DNA from: an uncultured Sinobacteraceae bacterium
GTDB lineage: Bacteria > Pseudomonadota > Gammaproteobacteria > Nevskiales > Nevskiaceae
Length of the DNA stretch: 64,000 bases
Assembly (NCBI GenBank): GCA_903822975.1
Contig: CAIJRD010000018.1
Span: 38,827 to 102,826 of the forward strand
Reading direction: 5' to 3'
Shown: one piece after another, positions 44,717 through 54,416 of the stretch
Numbering within the stretch: position 1 is the stretch's first letter
Layout of the letters: the number at the start of each line of letters is the position of its first letter
Notes under the pieces: generated by a model
The model's input: only the letters and a program-made list of their open reading frames with translations
What the model was told of the DNA's origin: nothing
Databases searched by the model: none
Position numbers and translations under genes: made by a program

Positions 44717-46378
44717 CTAAGCCAGAATCACCTTGCGCTTTGCGGCGCGCCAGGCGTCCGCTTGCGGGAGGTAGCGCGTCTCGATGACATTGCGCTTGAT
44801 CTTCATCGTCGGCGTAAGGAAGCCGTTCTCCATCGTCCAGGGCTCCTTGACGACGGCGACGTAGTCGAGCTGTTCGTGATCTTCGAGGCCTTCGTTGATG
44901 TGCGCGAGCAGCGTCTGCATTTCGCGGGTGACTTCCTCGCGGCCGCCGTTGCCGGCCAGGCGCGACTGCGCTTCCGGCGCCAACATCACCAGCGCGAACG
45001 GCTGCGGCTGGCCGCAGCCGGCCACACACACGGCTTCCACCATCGGATGCGCGCCGACCCGATTCTCGATCGGCACGGGCGCGACATATTTGCCTTTGCT
45101 GGTTTTGAACAGATCCTTGACCCGACCGGTGATCTTGAGCCGACCCTGTGCATCGAGCTCGCCCATGTCACCGGTCTTGAGAAATCCATCCGGCAGCAAG
45201 TCCTCGGCGGTCTTCTGAGGATTCTTGAAGTAGCCCATCATGTTCGACGGACTGCGCACCTGCACTTCGCCGTCGGCGGCAATCCGCTGCTCGACGCCCG
45301 GGTTCGGCGCGCCGACATAGCCCACTCGCGCATCGCCCGGCAGGCTGCTGTGCGAATAGGCGAAGTTCTCCGACATACCGTAGCCCTCCAGCAGTTCCAG
45401 CCCAAGCTCGCGATACCAAGCAATCAGCTCTGGCGCGAGTGGCGCGGAACCGGTCAAGGCCACACGCACGTGCTGCAGGCCGAGCTGGGTCAGGATCTTG
45501 CGCTTGACCATGCGCGAAACGATCGGAATGCGGAACAGACGCCGCTGTTTCGACGGCGGCAGGCTTTCGCAAACACCTTGGTAGAACTTGGTCCAAAGCC
45601 GCGGCACCGAGAAGAAGACCGTCGGCTGCGCACGGCGGAGATCGGCGATGAACGTCTCCAGCGAATTCGCGAAATAGACGTGAAAGCCGTGATACAGCGA
45701 CGGCGACTCCACCAGCGCGCGCTCCGCCGCGTGGGCCAGCGGCAGGTACGACAGCATGCGCTCGGAGGCTTCCACCTTGAACATCGGCTCGGCCAGACGC
45801 ACGGTTGAGATCATCGCCTCGAAGCTGATCATCACCCCCTTCGGATCGCCGGTGCTGCCGGAGGTGTAGATGACGGTTGCCAGCTCCTTTGGATTCCGCT
45901 CGACGATTTTGCCGATCGGCGGCGTCCGCGCCACGATATCGTCCCAGCTCGGTGCATCCAGCGCCGGCGCAAGCGGCAGCGTGATGATCGGCAGATCCTT
46001 GGGAATGCCGGGCGCAACAATCGGCCAGTACTCATCCATTTTTCCGACGAACAACAACCGAGCATCGCTGTGTCCGAGGATGTATTCGGCCGTGCTCGTA
46101 TTGAGCGTCGGGTATAGCGGCACGCTGACGTGACCCGCCATCCAGATCGCGAGGTCGGCAATGATCCAGTGCGCGCTGTTCTTGCCGAGCAGCGCAATCT
46201 GGCTGTGCGGCGGAAAATTCAACGACTGCAGATGGGCGGCCATGCGGCGTGCCTGGTCGGCCACGTCGCGCCAGCTGTAATCGACCGCAGTGCCATCGCT
46301 CAACGGCTGCGTCAGGTAAATCGCATCCGGTTTGGTGCGCTCCCACTGGAGCAGGCAATCCACTAACGTTTTATTCAA
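44717..46378 (-). CDS. AMP-binding long-chain acyl-CoA synthetase
   Basis: 553 residues, ANL superfamily. The ATP/AMP motif YTSGSTGDPKG, the A5 motif EGYGMSE, the hinge D in GDMGELDAQGRLKITGR and the C-terminal catalytic Lys segment KIKRNVI are present. It activates a carboxylic acid to its acyl-CoA by an acyl-adenylate. It is convergent with the DUF1302 gene and 363 bp downstream of the CocE-like hydrolase on the same strand. The natural chain length or ring substrate cannot be read; the cluster suggests a hydrophobic acid. Confidence 0.93.
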   Translation of the reverse strand: MNKTLVDCLLQWERTKPDAIYLTQPLSDGTAVDYSWRDVADQARRMAAHLQSLNFPPHSQIALLGKNSAHWIIADLAIWMAGHVSVPLYPTLNTSTAEYILGHSDARLLFVGKMDEYWPIVAPGIPKDLPIITLPLAPALDAPSWDDIVARTPPIGKIVERNPKELATVIYTSGSTGDPKGVMISFEAMISTVRLAEPMFKVEASERMLSYLPLAHAAERALVESPSLYHGFHVYFANSLETFIADLRRAQPTVFFSVPRLWTKFYQGVCESLPPSKQRRLFRIPIVSRMVKRKILTQLGLQHVRVALTGSAPLAPELIAWYRELGLELLEGYGMSENFAYSHSSLPGDARVGYVGAPNPGVEQRIAADGEVQVRSPSNMMGYFKNPQKTAEDLLPDGFLKTGDMGELDAQGRLKITGRVKDLFKTSKGKYVAPVPIENRVGAHPMVEAVCVAGCGQPQPFALVMLAPEAQSRLAGNGGREEVTREMQTLLAHINEGLEDHEQLDYVAVVKEPWTMENGFLTPTMKIKRNVIETRYLPQADAWRAAKRKVILA

Positions 46379-46741
46379 AGGGCTCCTCGAGCGTTGACGG
46401 CGGCTTCACGCGTTGCGACGCGCTTGTGGTTTTCGACCGTAGGAACGGCGAGGCGGCAGTGTCGGTCGCCCGCGAACGCCTCGCAAGGCGGAGGGCATCC
46501 TTTTTTAGCGCGATATTCAACACGACCAGTCGCAAATAGCTTCAGATGCCGCTAAGCGCCTCTTCGCACCGCCCGCGATCGAAAACGGCCGTCGAAGAGT
46601 GCATTGAAGCGGTCATCGAAGCTGGCATCGAATTGAGTTGAAGGAGGTGTCGCGCGCCGCGAAAACGAAAGAACCCGGCAGAGAGGACGCGGAGGCGCCC
46701 CGCTGCCGAATTCACGACGGTTACCGATCTGCCCGGCTCAC
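46379..46741. other. 363-bp intergenic region
   Basis: Lies between the hydrolase stop (46742) and the acyl-CoA synthetase start (46378), both minus strand. The gap suggests a separate promoter for the synthetase. GGCGCTTAGCGG-like sequence and several short GATCGAA-type words occur, but no gene or clear terminator. Confidence 0.5.
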
Positions 46742-48781
46742 TTAGTGCGGAAAGGCACTCGCTGGCGCCAGCGGCACCGTGATGCGCGAGGCATTGATGG
46801 AATTCCGCTGGATGTCATACAAGCCGACGAGCTTGGGCACGTTCCACGGCGGCGGAATCAGGTGCGGCACATCGCCGCTACCGATACGCAGCCGCAAACG
46901 GTGTCCCGGTTGCAGGGTCCAGAACGAGGTTTTGATCTTGATGTCGTAGCGCGTCACCGCGCCCGGGGTCACGGCTTGTAGCGACGCCCGCGTCAACAGA
47001 TGGTAGGGCAGTACCAGTTCGCCGTTTGGAGCGCTCCAACTGTTGCTGTTATCGATTGCGCGATAACTGCCTTCGATCGAGCCGGTCGTAATCTCCTGTG
47101 CTTTGCCGTCCGGAGCTAAGTCGTCGACGTGCAGCAGCAGGGCCGTATCCTTCGAGGTACTGTTCATTAGGATCGTGGCACCGATCTGTCCGGCGACGAC
47201 GGTTTCCGCTGCGAACGGTTCGCTGGTATACGACTTCAACATCGGCGTCGGTGCGACGTACTGAGCGCAGGGATCGTTCAATTCGAACCACCACAGCAGC
47301 AGATCCGGCAGACCCGCGATCGCCTGTTCGGTGATTTGTTGGCTACAGAGATTCTCGAAGCCGCTGTACATCATCCGGTCGCTACCGATGAGCGCTTTCG
47401 GCTTGCTCGTGCTGAGCGTGGAATCACCGAGGTAATACGTCTGATAGCGTGCTTCGGTGAGCGGATAATGGCTCGTCTCGAGTGTGTGGAAGTCCTGATC
47501 GAGAATATGCAGCGTCGACGGCTGCGTATCGATGCCGTTCTGGATGCCCTTGAGCCAGCGATCAAACCAGGCAATCTGAATATTGCGCAAATTGGATGTC
47601 AGATCGCGCTGCGGCGTGATCGCCTCCATCAAGTGATAGAACGGCCCCCACAGTTCCTGATAGCGCCCGGAAATCGCCTGGTTCGGCTGCATCGGCAAGC
47701 CGACGCCGCGCCCCACCGATCCATTCTGCAAGCCCGAATAGCTCAGCACATCGCCATCCTGGAAGACATCGCGCTGACCGCCGACCAGGTACACCGCAAT
47801 GCCGTTGGCGACGATCTTCGCCAGCACATTGCGCACCGCGCGCTGCGACCAGAAGTCGCCGGCGTAGGCGTCGTCGCCATTTGTGAAGATGTTCGTTGCC
47901 ATCTGCAAGATGCCGTCCTTGCGGAACAGGTTGGCGGTATTGATGCCGAGCCTGGCAACCAGACCCGCAGGCGTGCCGAAGCCGGTGAGATACGCCAACG
48001 CGGTATCGAGGTCCGGTACCAGCACCTGGCCACCGATCAGTGCCAGCGATTCGGCTTCGTAGAGCCCATCGTTATTGATCAGTTCGCGAAAGGCATCGTT
48101 GCCGGTAAAGATCGGAAAAATCGCTTTCAGCGGCGAGTTCTGAGCGGCACTACCGGCGGCCAGCAGTTGATCGATGCCCTCGTAGGACTCGCTGATCATG
48201 CCGACCCTGCCGTTCGAATTCGGCAGACGCGACACCCAATCGATCACCGCCTTCGAGTCTTGCGTTTCGCGCGCACCGAACAGCTCATGCTGCCCACCCG
48301 ATACGCCGGTACCGCGCACGTCGACGATCACATCGATATAGCCGCGCTTGACCAGCCAACTGGCCCAGCCATCGGCTGAAGCCAAGGCGCCGACGAGCAG
48401 CGAACCGTTCGGATTGAGCGCGCCGGTGAGTCGCGCGACGTCCTTGCCGTACGGGACTTCCGACAAGATGACCGGAAACGGGCCCGGCGCCGCGCGGCCG
48501 GTGGTGGGATCGGTAGGTACGTAGACGTCGCCGTACAAGGTCACGCCGTCATCCATCACGATCGGCATGTTCCGTTGCAAGCTCATGCCGTATTTTTCGG
48601 CCCCGGCGTTCCAGCCTGCGGGCACGCCATAGCTGGCATCGGCGGTCGGCAGTATCGATGCCGACGCGGCGAGTTGCCAGCCGGCCAATCCGAGCGCTGC
48701 GATTGCCAACGCGCGGTGCCCCAGTCGGATCAGTCGCGCACGCCATAGCGGGCGCTGCGAACCCCTGTTCGGTTCAATCAT
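46742..48781 (-). CDS. CocE/NonD (S15) family alpha/beta-hydrolase
   Basis: 679 residues with a signal anchor (about 20-45, ending LAASAS). The S15/CocE catalytic domain shows DVIVDVRGTGVSGGQ (oxyanion side), the nucleophile Ser in GMISESYEGIDQ, and a C-terminal jelly-roll domain with TSFWTLQPGHRLRLRIGSGDVPHL. Known members hydrolyse esters such as cocaine or act as aminopeptidases. With a predicted export signal it would act in the periplasm or outside. It is divergent from the second AraC gene and in the same direction as the acyl-CoA synthetase. Likely releases an acid for CoA activation. Confidence 0.87.
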   Translation of the reverse strand: MIEPNRGSQRPLWRARLIRLGHRALAIAALGLAGWQLAASASILPTADASYGVPAGWNAGAEKYGMSLQRNMPIVMDDGVTLYGDVYVPTDPTTGRAAPGPFPVILSEVPYGKDVARLTGALNPNGSLLVGALASADGWASWLVKRGYIDVIVDVRGTGVSGGQHELFGARETQDSKAVIDWVSRLPNSNGRVGMISESYEGIDQLLAAGSAAQNSPLKAIFPIFTGNDAFRELINNDGLYEAESLALIGGQVLVPDLDTALAYLTGFGTPAGLVARLGINTANLFRKDGILQMATNIFTNGDDAYAGDFWSQRAVRNVLAKIVANGIAVYLVGGQRDVFQDGDVLSYSGLQNGSVGRGVGLPMQPNQAISGRYQELWGPFYHLMEAITPQRDLTSNLRNIQIAWFDRWLKGIQNGIDTQPSTLHILDQDFHTLETSHYPLTEARYQTYYLGDSTLSTSKPKALIGSDRMMYSGFENLCSQQITEQAIAGLPDLLLWWFELNDPCAQYVAPTPMLKSYTSEPFAAETVVAGQIGATILMNSTSKDTALLLHVDDLAPDGKAQEITTGSIEGSYRAIDNSNSWSAPNGELVLPYHLLTRASLQAVTPGAVTRYDIKIKTSFWTLQPGHRLRLRIGSGDVPHLIPPPWNVPKLVGLYDIQRNSINASRITVPLAPASAFPH

Positions 48782-49089
48782 GCGTGTCTCCTCTTGTAGT
48801 CGTAGCGCTGCAGTTCGCGCGCTATTCGGTTAGGCGAATTCGGATCGCCGCATCTGGCACGGCCGCGGGACTCGTCGCAAAGAGAGTGTGTCACCCGCTC
48901 CGTCTCGTCATGAGTGCCGTGCGTGCCGACTTGCGTAGCATCTGGGGCCAGCGCACAACAGCGACTAGCCCGCGGCATGCGTCGATGGCGGGCGTTGGCG
49001 CCAGACGTCGTCTTTCGGAGCACGCGCCACTGATCCCAATTGCAAGCTGACACAATCGGCGCGAGCGGACTCATCGCCGGGGAGACCAA
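48782..49089. other. 308-bp divergent intergenic region
   Basis: Between the CocE-like gene (minus) and the second AraC gene (plus); expected to hold both promoters and AraC operator sites. GGGGAGA precedes the AraC start at 49090. I did not identify a convincing direct-repeat operator by eye. Confidence 0.5.
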
Positions 49090-50220
49090 ATGGAAACCAT
49101 TACAGTGGCAGCCACCGAACCGCAGATCGGGTCGCGAATCGAAACGCATCTCGGCCATACGCCGGGATGGAGACCGCCGACAACAGCGCATCGCAATCGA
49201 CGCAACTCGCTGCCCGCAGCGTACCTGCGCTTGTTGCTCGATATCGTTGCCGAGTGCGGAGTGGATCCGACCATGGCGCTCGGCGGAACGCGTGTGTCGC
49301 CCATCGCGCTGAACGCGCCGGATGCGCCGGACGCGCCGGACGCGCGAATCTCGGCTCGCGATGCTGCACGCATTGTCATCAACGCGGCGCGATTGTCCGG
49401 GCATCGCAGTCTCGGCTTCGAAATGGGCTTGCGCTCGCAACCCACACTGCACGGCTATGTCGGCTATGCCGTGCTCAGCTGCCAGACGCTGCGCGAAGCG
49501 CTGGACGTGATGCTGCGTTTCATGCACTTGCGGCAGCAGGATGTTTCGCTGCGGCTGGTGGTGCGGCACGACGTTGCGGTGTTGGAAGCCAGCGCCCTGC
49601 ACGATCTCGGGCCGTTGCGCCGGTTCTACTTCGAAGGTCTGATGAGCGGCTTCGCCAACGCCTTGAGTTTCCTGGTGAGCGAGGTGCGTACGGAATGCAG
49701 CTTGTGGTTTGACTGGCCCGAGCCGGACTACTACGACGACTATCGCGCGCGGCTGCCGCAGGTGATCTGGAATCGACCATCGGTCGAGCTGCGCATGCCG
49801 GCGGAGCTACTCAATCGCCGACCGGCGATGGCCGATTCGAATGCATCGCGACTGGCGCTGGCCTTGTGCGAACGCGAGCAACTGCTGGTCGAGCGGGCGC
49901 CCGAAAGTGTGGTCGCGCGCGTGCAGGCCTTGCTGCGAATCACTGCCGACGGCTATCCCGACCTCGCTACCGTGGCAGCGGACTTGTTCGTATCGACGCG
50001 CACCTTGAAGCGTCGGCTTCAAGACTGCGGCACCACTTTTCAACAGTTGCGCGACGAGGCAAGGCGACGCGACGCGCAGCGGCTGCTGGCGAACCCTGAT
50101 TTGGAAATTCAGCAGATCGCCAGTGCGCTCGGATACAGCGATCCGCCATCGTTCACACGCGCCTACCGTCGTTGGACCGGACAGTGCCCCAGCACTGCGC
50201 GGCCGTTTCTGCCGGCGTAA
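49090..50220 (+). CDS. AraC-family transcriptional regulator (paralog of 40687 gene)
   Basis: 376 residues. The N-terminal domain includes AYLRLLLDIVAECGVDPTMAL, LGFEMGLRSQPTLHGYVGYAVL and TECSLWFDWPEPDYYDDY, collinear with the regulator at 40687. Two C-terminal HTH motifs follow (TVAADLFVSTRTLKRRLQDCG; IQQIASALGYSDPPSFTRAYRRWTGQCP). Residues about 76-84 are three copies of A-P-D, encoded by a 9-bp tandem repeat (49315-49341) in a linker. It is transcribed divergently from the hydrolase and is its likely regulator. The effector is probably the cluster substrate. Confidence 0.9.
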   Translation: METITVAATEPQIGSRIETHLGHTPGWRPPTTAHRNRRNSLPAAYLRLLLDIVAECGVDPTMALGGTRVSPIALNAPDAPDAPDARISARDAARIVINAARLSGHRSLGFEMGLRSQPTLHGYVGYAVLSCQTLREALDVMLRFMHLRQQDVSLRLVVRHDVAVLEASALHDLGPLRRFYFEGLMSGFANALSFLVSEVRTECSLWFDWPEPDYYDDYRARLPQVIWNRPSVELRMPAELLNRRPAMADSNASRLALALCEREQLLVERAPESVVARVQALLRITADGYPDLATVAADLFVSTRTLKRRLQDCGTTFQQLRDEARRRDAQRLLANPDLEIQQIASALGYSDPPSFTRAYRRWTGQCPSTARPFLPA

Positions 50221-50438
50221 AGCGTCCGCGGCGAAGAGATCGCTTCGCTGGTAGTTCGAGTTGAGACCTTGCGGACACCGTCGAAGAAATCGCCGCCGGC
50301 ACAGTGCCGTCCGGAACTCCGCAGCTGCCGCGGATTGCCACCCGAACTGTCGGATGGTGCGAATCCTGCGGCGGATACCGGAAATCGCCCGCGCACAGGC
50401 TAAACTCACACCACCTGGCGCCATACGGACTGTTTGTT

Positions 50439-51899
50439 TTGCTGAAGGATCTCCCGCACGTCGTCCACCCGCTCGGTTCGCTGCTGATCGGCTTCAGCCT
50501 GGCGTATCTGCCGCCGCTGGTGACCGCGCTGATTTATGGCGACGGTGCGCTGGTGGCGTTCGCCGTCGCGCTCGCGATCAATCTGCTGCTCGGCGCGATG
50601 CTGTGGCTGATGACGTTCCGCTTCCGCCGCGAGTTGCGCGCGCGCGATGGCTTTCTGCTGGTCGCGCTGGCCTGGATCGTGTTTGCCGCGGATGCGGCGA
50701 TCCCGCTGATGCTGGCACTGCCGCAGCTGTCGTTCACCGATGCGTATTTCGAAAGCATGTCCGGATTCACCGCCACCGGCGCTACGCTGCTAACCGGCAT
50801 CGACCAGCTGCCCCATGCAGTGAACCTGTGGCGCGCGGAACTGTGCTGGCTCGGTGGACTCGGCGTGATCGGGCTCGGCATGGCGGTGCTGCCGCTGCTC
50901 GGCGTCGGTGGCATGCAGGTGTATCGCGCCGAAGCCAGCGGCCCGATCAAGGAAACGCGGCTGCTGCCGCGCTTTGTACAGACCGCGCGCTCGCTGTGGA
51001 TGATTTACGTTGCGCTGACGATCGCTTGCGCGATTGCGCTGCGCATCGCCGGCATGAACGTGTTCGATGCGCTCTGCCACGCCTTGTCGACCTTGTCGCT
51101 TGGTGGCATCTCGACGCACGACGCCAAGATCGGTTACTTCCATTCGCAGGCGATCGAATGCGTGCTGATGGTGTTCATGCTGCTCGCGGGCATCAACTTC
51201 GCCACGCACTTTCTGGCCTGGCGCGGGCGCAGCTTGCGCGTCTACCTGCGCGATCCGGAAGCGGTCGGCTTTCTGGTGCTGGTGCTCGCCAGCGTGTTCG
51301 GCCTGGCGATCTATCTGTGGAAGATGCACGCCTATCACGGACCTTGGCCGGCGCTGCGCTATGCGGCATTCAATGTCATTTCAATTGCGACCGACTGCGG
51401 TTTTTACAATGCCGACTACGATCGCTGGCCGCTGTTCGCCGGCCTGTGGATGCTGCTGCTGTCGTGCATGGCGGTGTCCGCCGGCTCCACTGGCGGCGGC
51501 ATCAAGCTGATCCGCATCCTGATACTGTTTCGCCAAAGCGCCCGCGAGATCTACGCACTGCTGCACCCCACGGCCGTGCATTCGCTGAAGCTGCGCGGTC
51601 AGGTGCTGCCGGAACGCGTTGCGCTGTCGGCGCTGGGCTTCATCCATCTGTACACGATGAGCATGGTCGGCCTGACCTTCCTGCTGATTCTCAGCGGCAT
51701 GGATTTCCTGTCGGCGTTCAGCGCGATCGTCGCCACGCTCAACAACGTCGGCCCCGGCTTGCATCAGGTCGGCCCAGGCAGCACTTACGCCAGCCTGAGC
51801 GATTTCCAGACCTGGGTCTGCACCGTCTCGATGCTGGTCGGGCGGTTGGAGTTCTTCGTTGTGCTGATTCCGCTGACGCCGGGCTTCTGGCGCGACTGA
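50439..51899 (+). CDS. trkH: Trk potassium transporter membrane subunit
   Basis: About 486 residues (E. coli TrkH has 483). The four pore-loop filter regions are clear: SGFTATGATLL, ALSTLSLGGIST, ATDCGFYNAD and LNNVGPGL. Gly residues of each P-loop are conserved, and GGMSGSTGGG-type gating sequence appears as SAGSTGGGIKLIRI. No in-frame ATG fits the family start; I chose TTG 50439 (reading M-L-K-D-L-P), which begins just before the first helix. A longer reading adds a non-homologous leader. trkA lies convergent downstream, with 113 bp between the stops. Confidence 0.92.
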   Translation: MLKDLPHVVHPLGSLLIGFSLAYLPPLVTALIYGDGALVAFAVALAINLLLGAMLWLMTFRFRRELRARDGFLLVALAWIVFAADAAIPLMLALPQLSFTDAYFESMSGFTATGATLLTGIDQLPHAVNLWRAELCWLGGLGVIGLGMAVLPLLGVGGMQVYRAEASGPIKETRLLPRFVQTARSLWMIYVALTIACAIALRIAGMNVFDALCHALSTLSLGGISTHDAKIGYFHSQAIECVLMVFMLLAGINFATHFLAWRGRSLRVYLRDPEAVGFLVLVLASVFGLAIYLWKMHAYHGPWPALRYAAFNVISIATDCGFYNADYDRWPLFAGLWMLLLSCMAVSAGSTGGGIKLIRILILFRQSAREIYALLHPTAVHSLKLRGQVLPERVALSALGFIHLYTMSMVGLTFLLILSGMDFLSAFSAIVATLNNVGPGLHQVGPGSTYASLSDFQTWVCTVSMLVGRLEFFVVLIPLTPGFWRD

Positions 51900-51937
51900 G
51901 CGCTAGCATTTGGGTAGCGCAGCGTGCAGCCCAAATG
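51900..51937. terminator. Nested hairpins between trkH and trkA
   Basis: GCGCTA (51900-51905) / TAGCGC (51915-51920) starts immediately after the trkH stop; an alternative stem CATTTGGG (51907-51914) / CCCAAATG (51930-51937) overlaps it. The two cannot form together. No long T-run follows on either strand. Confidence 0.45.
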
Positions 51938-52012
51938 TGCTGCGAGCGAACTGCCGGCGCACTGCGGACGAGCTGCCGACGAACCGCGAGCAAGCTTCGC
52001 CCGAGACGCGCC

Positions 52013-53392
52013 TCAGATGAACGTGAGCCCCACCTGGAACAGCTTCTCGACGTCGCGTGCGCGCTTCTTGTCGACGATGAACATGATCACGTGATCCTCG
52101 GCTTCGACCACGGTGTCGCCGTGCGCGATGATGACCTGCTCGCCGCGCACGATTGCGCCGATGGTCGTTCCGGGCGGCAGCTTGATCTCATCGAGACGGC
52201 GGCCGACCACGCGCGAAGTACCACGCTCGCCGTGCGCGACCGCTTCCACCGCCTCGGCCGCGCCGCGCCGCAACGAATGAACCTTGACGAGATCGCCGCG
52301 CCGGACGTGTGCGAGTAGTGCCGAAACCGTTGCCTGCTGCGGCGAAATGGCGACATCGATCGCCCCGCCTTCGACCAGATCGACGTACGACAGGCGATTG
52401 ATCAGCGACATCGCGCGCCGCGCGCCGAGCCGCTTGGCCAACATCGCCGAGAGGATGTTGGCTTCGTCGTCGTTGGTGACCGCGCAGAACACATCGCAGT
52501 CGTCGACGTTCTCGCTGACCAGCAGCGCTTCGTTGGCGGCATCGCCGGCCAGCACCACTACGTGATCGAGCGACTCGCTCAGCTGTCTGGCTTTCTCGCG
52601 GTTGCGCTCGATCAGCTTGACCTGCACTTCGCCCTGCAGTGCCTTGGCCAGACGCCAGCCGATGTTGCCGCCGCCGGCCAGCATCACGCGCTTGACCGGA
52701 CGATCCTGCTGACGCAGTTCGGCCATGATCGCGCCGATGTGTTCGGCGGCGGCGACGAAGAACACTTCGTCGTCAACTTCGATGATGGTGTCGCCGGCCG
52801 GCAGAATCGGACGGTTGCGGCGATAGATCGCGGCGACGCGCGCATCCACGCCTTTCGGCAGATGCGAGGGCAATTCTTTCAGTTCGCGGCCGACCAGCGG
52901 GCCGCCGTAAAACGCACGCACGCCGACCAGCCGCACGCGGCCTTCGGCGAAATCGACCACCTGCAGCGCACCGGGATAGGCGATCAGGCTGCGAATCGAA
53001 TCGGTCACCAGCTGTTCAGGGCTGATACGTAAATCGACCGACAGCGCATCCGGCAGGAACAGCTTGTCCTCTTCGTTGAGGTATTCGGCGGCGCGGACGC
53101 GCGCGATCTTGGTCGGCGTGTGGAACAGCGTGTGCGCGATGCGGCAGGCGAGCATGTTGGTCTCGTCGCTCTCGGTCACCGCGATGATCAGGTCCGCGTC
53201 TTCGGCGCCGGCACGGCGCAGCACGTCCGGATACGAGGCAAAGCCGCGCACGGTGCGCAGGTCGAAGCGCTCGCGCAGACTGGCGAGGGCTTCCTCGTCG
53301 GCGTCGACGACAACCAGGTCGTTGGCTTCGCTGGCGAGATTTTCGGCCAGGGTCGTGCCGACCTGACCGGCGCCCAGAATGACGATTTTCAT
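52013..53392 (-). CDS. trkA: Trk potassium transporter NAD-binding regulatory subunit
   Basis: 459 residues (E. coli 458). It has two RCK repeats, each with a Rossmann motif: KIVILGAGQVGTTLAENLA at the N-terminus and VMLAGGGNIGWRLAKAL at about 233. NLVVVDADEEAL and VKLIERNREKARQLSE hold the acidic NAD-binding residues, and two TrkA-C domains follow. The ring of TrkA subunits gates TrkH at the cytoplasmic face. The ATG at 53392 matches family starts. Convergent with trkH; transcribed away from the flavinylation operon. Confidence 0.96.
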   Translation of the reverse strand: MKIVILGAGQVGTTLAENLASEANDLVVVDADEEALASLRERFDLRTVRGFASYPDVLRRAGAEDADLIIAVTESDETNMLACRIAHTLFHTPTKIARVRAAEYLNEEDKLFLPDALSVDLRISPEQLVTDSIRSLIAYPGALQVVDFAEGRVRLVGVRAFYGGPLVGRELKELPSHLPKGVDARVAAIYRRNRPILPAGDTIIEVDDEVFFVAAAEHIGAIMAELRQQDRPVKRVMLAGGGNIGWRLAKALQGEVQVKLIERNREKARQLSESLDHVVVLAGDAANEALLVSENVDDCDVFCAVTNDDEANILSAMLAKRLGARRAMSLINRLSYVDLVEGGAIDVAISPQQATVSALLAHVRRGDLVKVHSLRRGAAEAVEAVAHGERGTSRVVGRRLDEIKLPPGTTIGAIVRGEQVIIAHGDTVVEAEDHVIMFIVDKKRARDVEKLFQVGLTFI

Positions 53393-53655
53393 GGCAGGGA
53401 TTTCACTCGCCGCGACCATACGCGGCCGTGTTGCGCTGCGCAAGCGGCCGGCCCGCAGGCTCTAAGTCGCTCGTCGCGCGCCTGCGTCAAGGTCCGGCTC
53501 TGCCGAGGATTCGACACTGTTGAGAATCCATCAGCGGATGCGGCCGCGTTGGCGGAAGAAAATCGAAAAACGCCCGGCGGCGCGCGTCGTCAACGCGCCG
53601 GCGCGTCCGGTGCAAATTTAAGGCGCAGTTAACCTGACCGCTTTAAGTTCGCGTC

Positions 53656-54201
53656 ATGCAAGACCTTTTATGGAATCCGGCAGTGAGCACGGGCGGACGC
53701 TCGACGGCGTTCGGCCGGCGCACGCGGCGCCTGCGCCTGCTCGTCCTGCTGGCAGCTGCGGCACTGACCTGGGGACGCAGCGCCAGCGCCGACGAGTCCT
53801 TGCCCGCCCCACTCGCCGCCTACGCCGGCAAGATCGTCGTGCTGGACTTCTGGGCGTCGTGGTGCGGGCCGTGCGCGCAGTCGTTTCCCTGGCTCAACCA
53901 GATGCAGGCGCGCTACGGCAAACAATTGAGGATCGTTGGCGTCGATGTCGATGCGCAGGCCAGCGATGGCCAGGCCTTTCTTGCCCGTCATCCGGCGCAG
54001 TTCGACGTGCTGCACGACCCCAAGGGTGAGCTCGCCGAGCGTTATCACATCGCCGGCATGCCCAGCACGGTGATTCTGGACGCCGCCGGCCACGTGATTC
54101 ATCAGCACTCTGGATTTCACGCAACTCAGACTTCGGACTACGAGGCCGCACTCCGCCAAGCCTTGAGTCTTTCGCCCATACCGACTGGAAACGCGCCATG
54201 A
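53656..54201 (+). CDS. TlpA-like thioredoxin-fold protein (exported)
   Basis: 181 residues. A basic, hydrophobic N-terminus (RRTRRLRLLVLLAAAALTWG) acts as signal or anchor. The thioredoxin fold has VVLDFWASWCGPCAQSFPW with the active-site C70-G-P-C73, IVGVDVDAQ, and cis-Pro segment HIAGMPSTVILD. Probably a periplasmic disulfide reductase or isomerase. The stop overlaps the start of the DUF4266 gene by 4 bp. The neighbour has a C-x-C tail and is a natural candidate client. First gene of a four-gene operon. Confidence 0.9.
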   Translation: MQDLLWNPAVSTGGRSTAFGRRTRRLRLLVLLAAAALTWGRSASADESLPAPLAAYAGKIVVLDFWASWCGPCAQSFPWLNQMQARYGKQLRIVGVDVDAQASDGQAFLARHPAQFDVLHDPKGELAERYHIAGMPSTVILDAAGHVIHQHSGFHATQTSDYEAALRQALSLSPIPTGNAP

Positions 54202-54416
54202 CGCCTCGTCTCAGCCTGCTGCTCATTGCAGCGCTCGCACTGTCCGGCTGCTCGCAGCTAGGCGCCAAGCCCTGGCAGCGCGGCACGCTCGCGCGCGCCG
54301 ATATGCAGCTCGATCCATACCCGGTGCAATCGCATCTGGATGACCACATCTACTTCAGCAAAGAGGCCGCCAGCGGCGGACGCGGCTTCGGTGGCGGAGG
54401 TTGCGGATGCAACTGA
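54198..54416 (+). CDS. DUF4266 small lipoprotein with Gly-rich C-x-C tail
   Basis: 72 residues. Lipobox ALSGC places the acylated Cys at 18. The short mature part contains KPWQRGTLARADMQLDPYP, the conserved DUF4266 segment, and the protein ends in a Gly-rich tail closing G-C-G-C-N (Cys69, Cys71). The gene overlaps both neighbours: its ATG overlaps the TlpA-like stop, and the DUF3570 start lies inside its last codons. Function unknown; the invariant pairing with DUF3570 suggests a joint complex in the envelope. Confidence 0.9.
   Translation: MTPRLSLLLIAALALSGCSQLGAKPWQRGTLARADMQLDPYPVQSHLDDHIYFSKEAASGGRGFGGGGCGCN

Noticed and set aside
50261..52318. 685-residue plus-strand frame across trkH and beyond
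   Set aside because: Arg/Ala-rich out-of-frame reading; TrkH pore motifs lie in the other frame and trkA occupies the 3' part on the minus strand.
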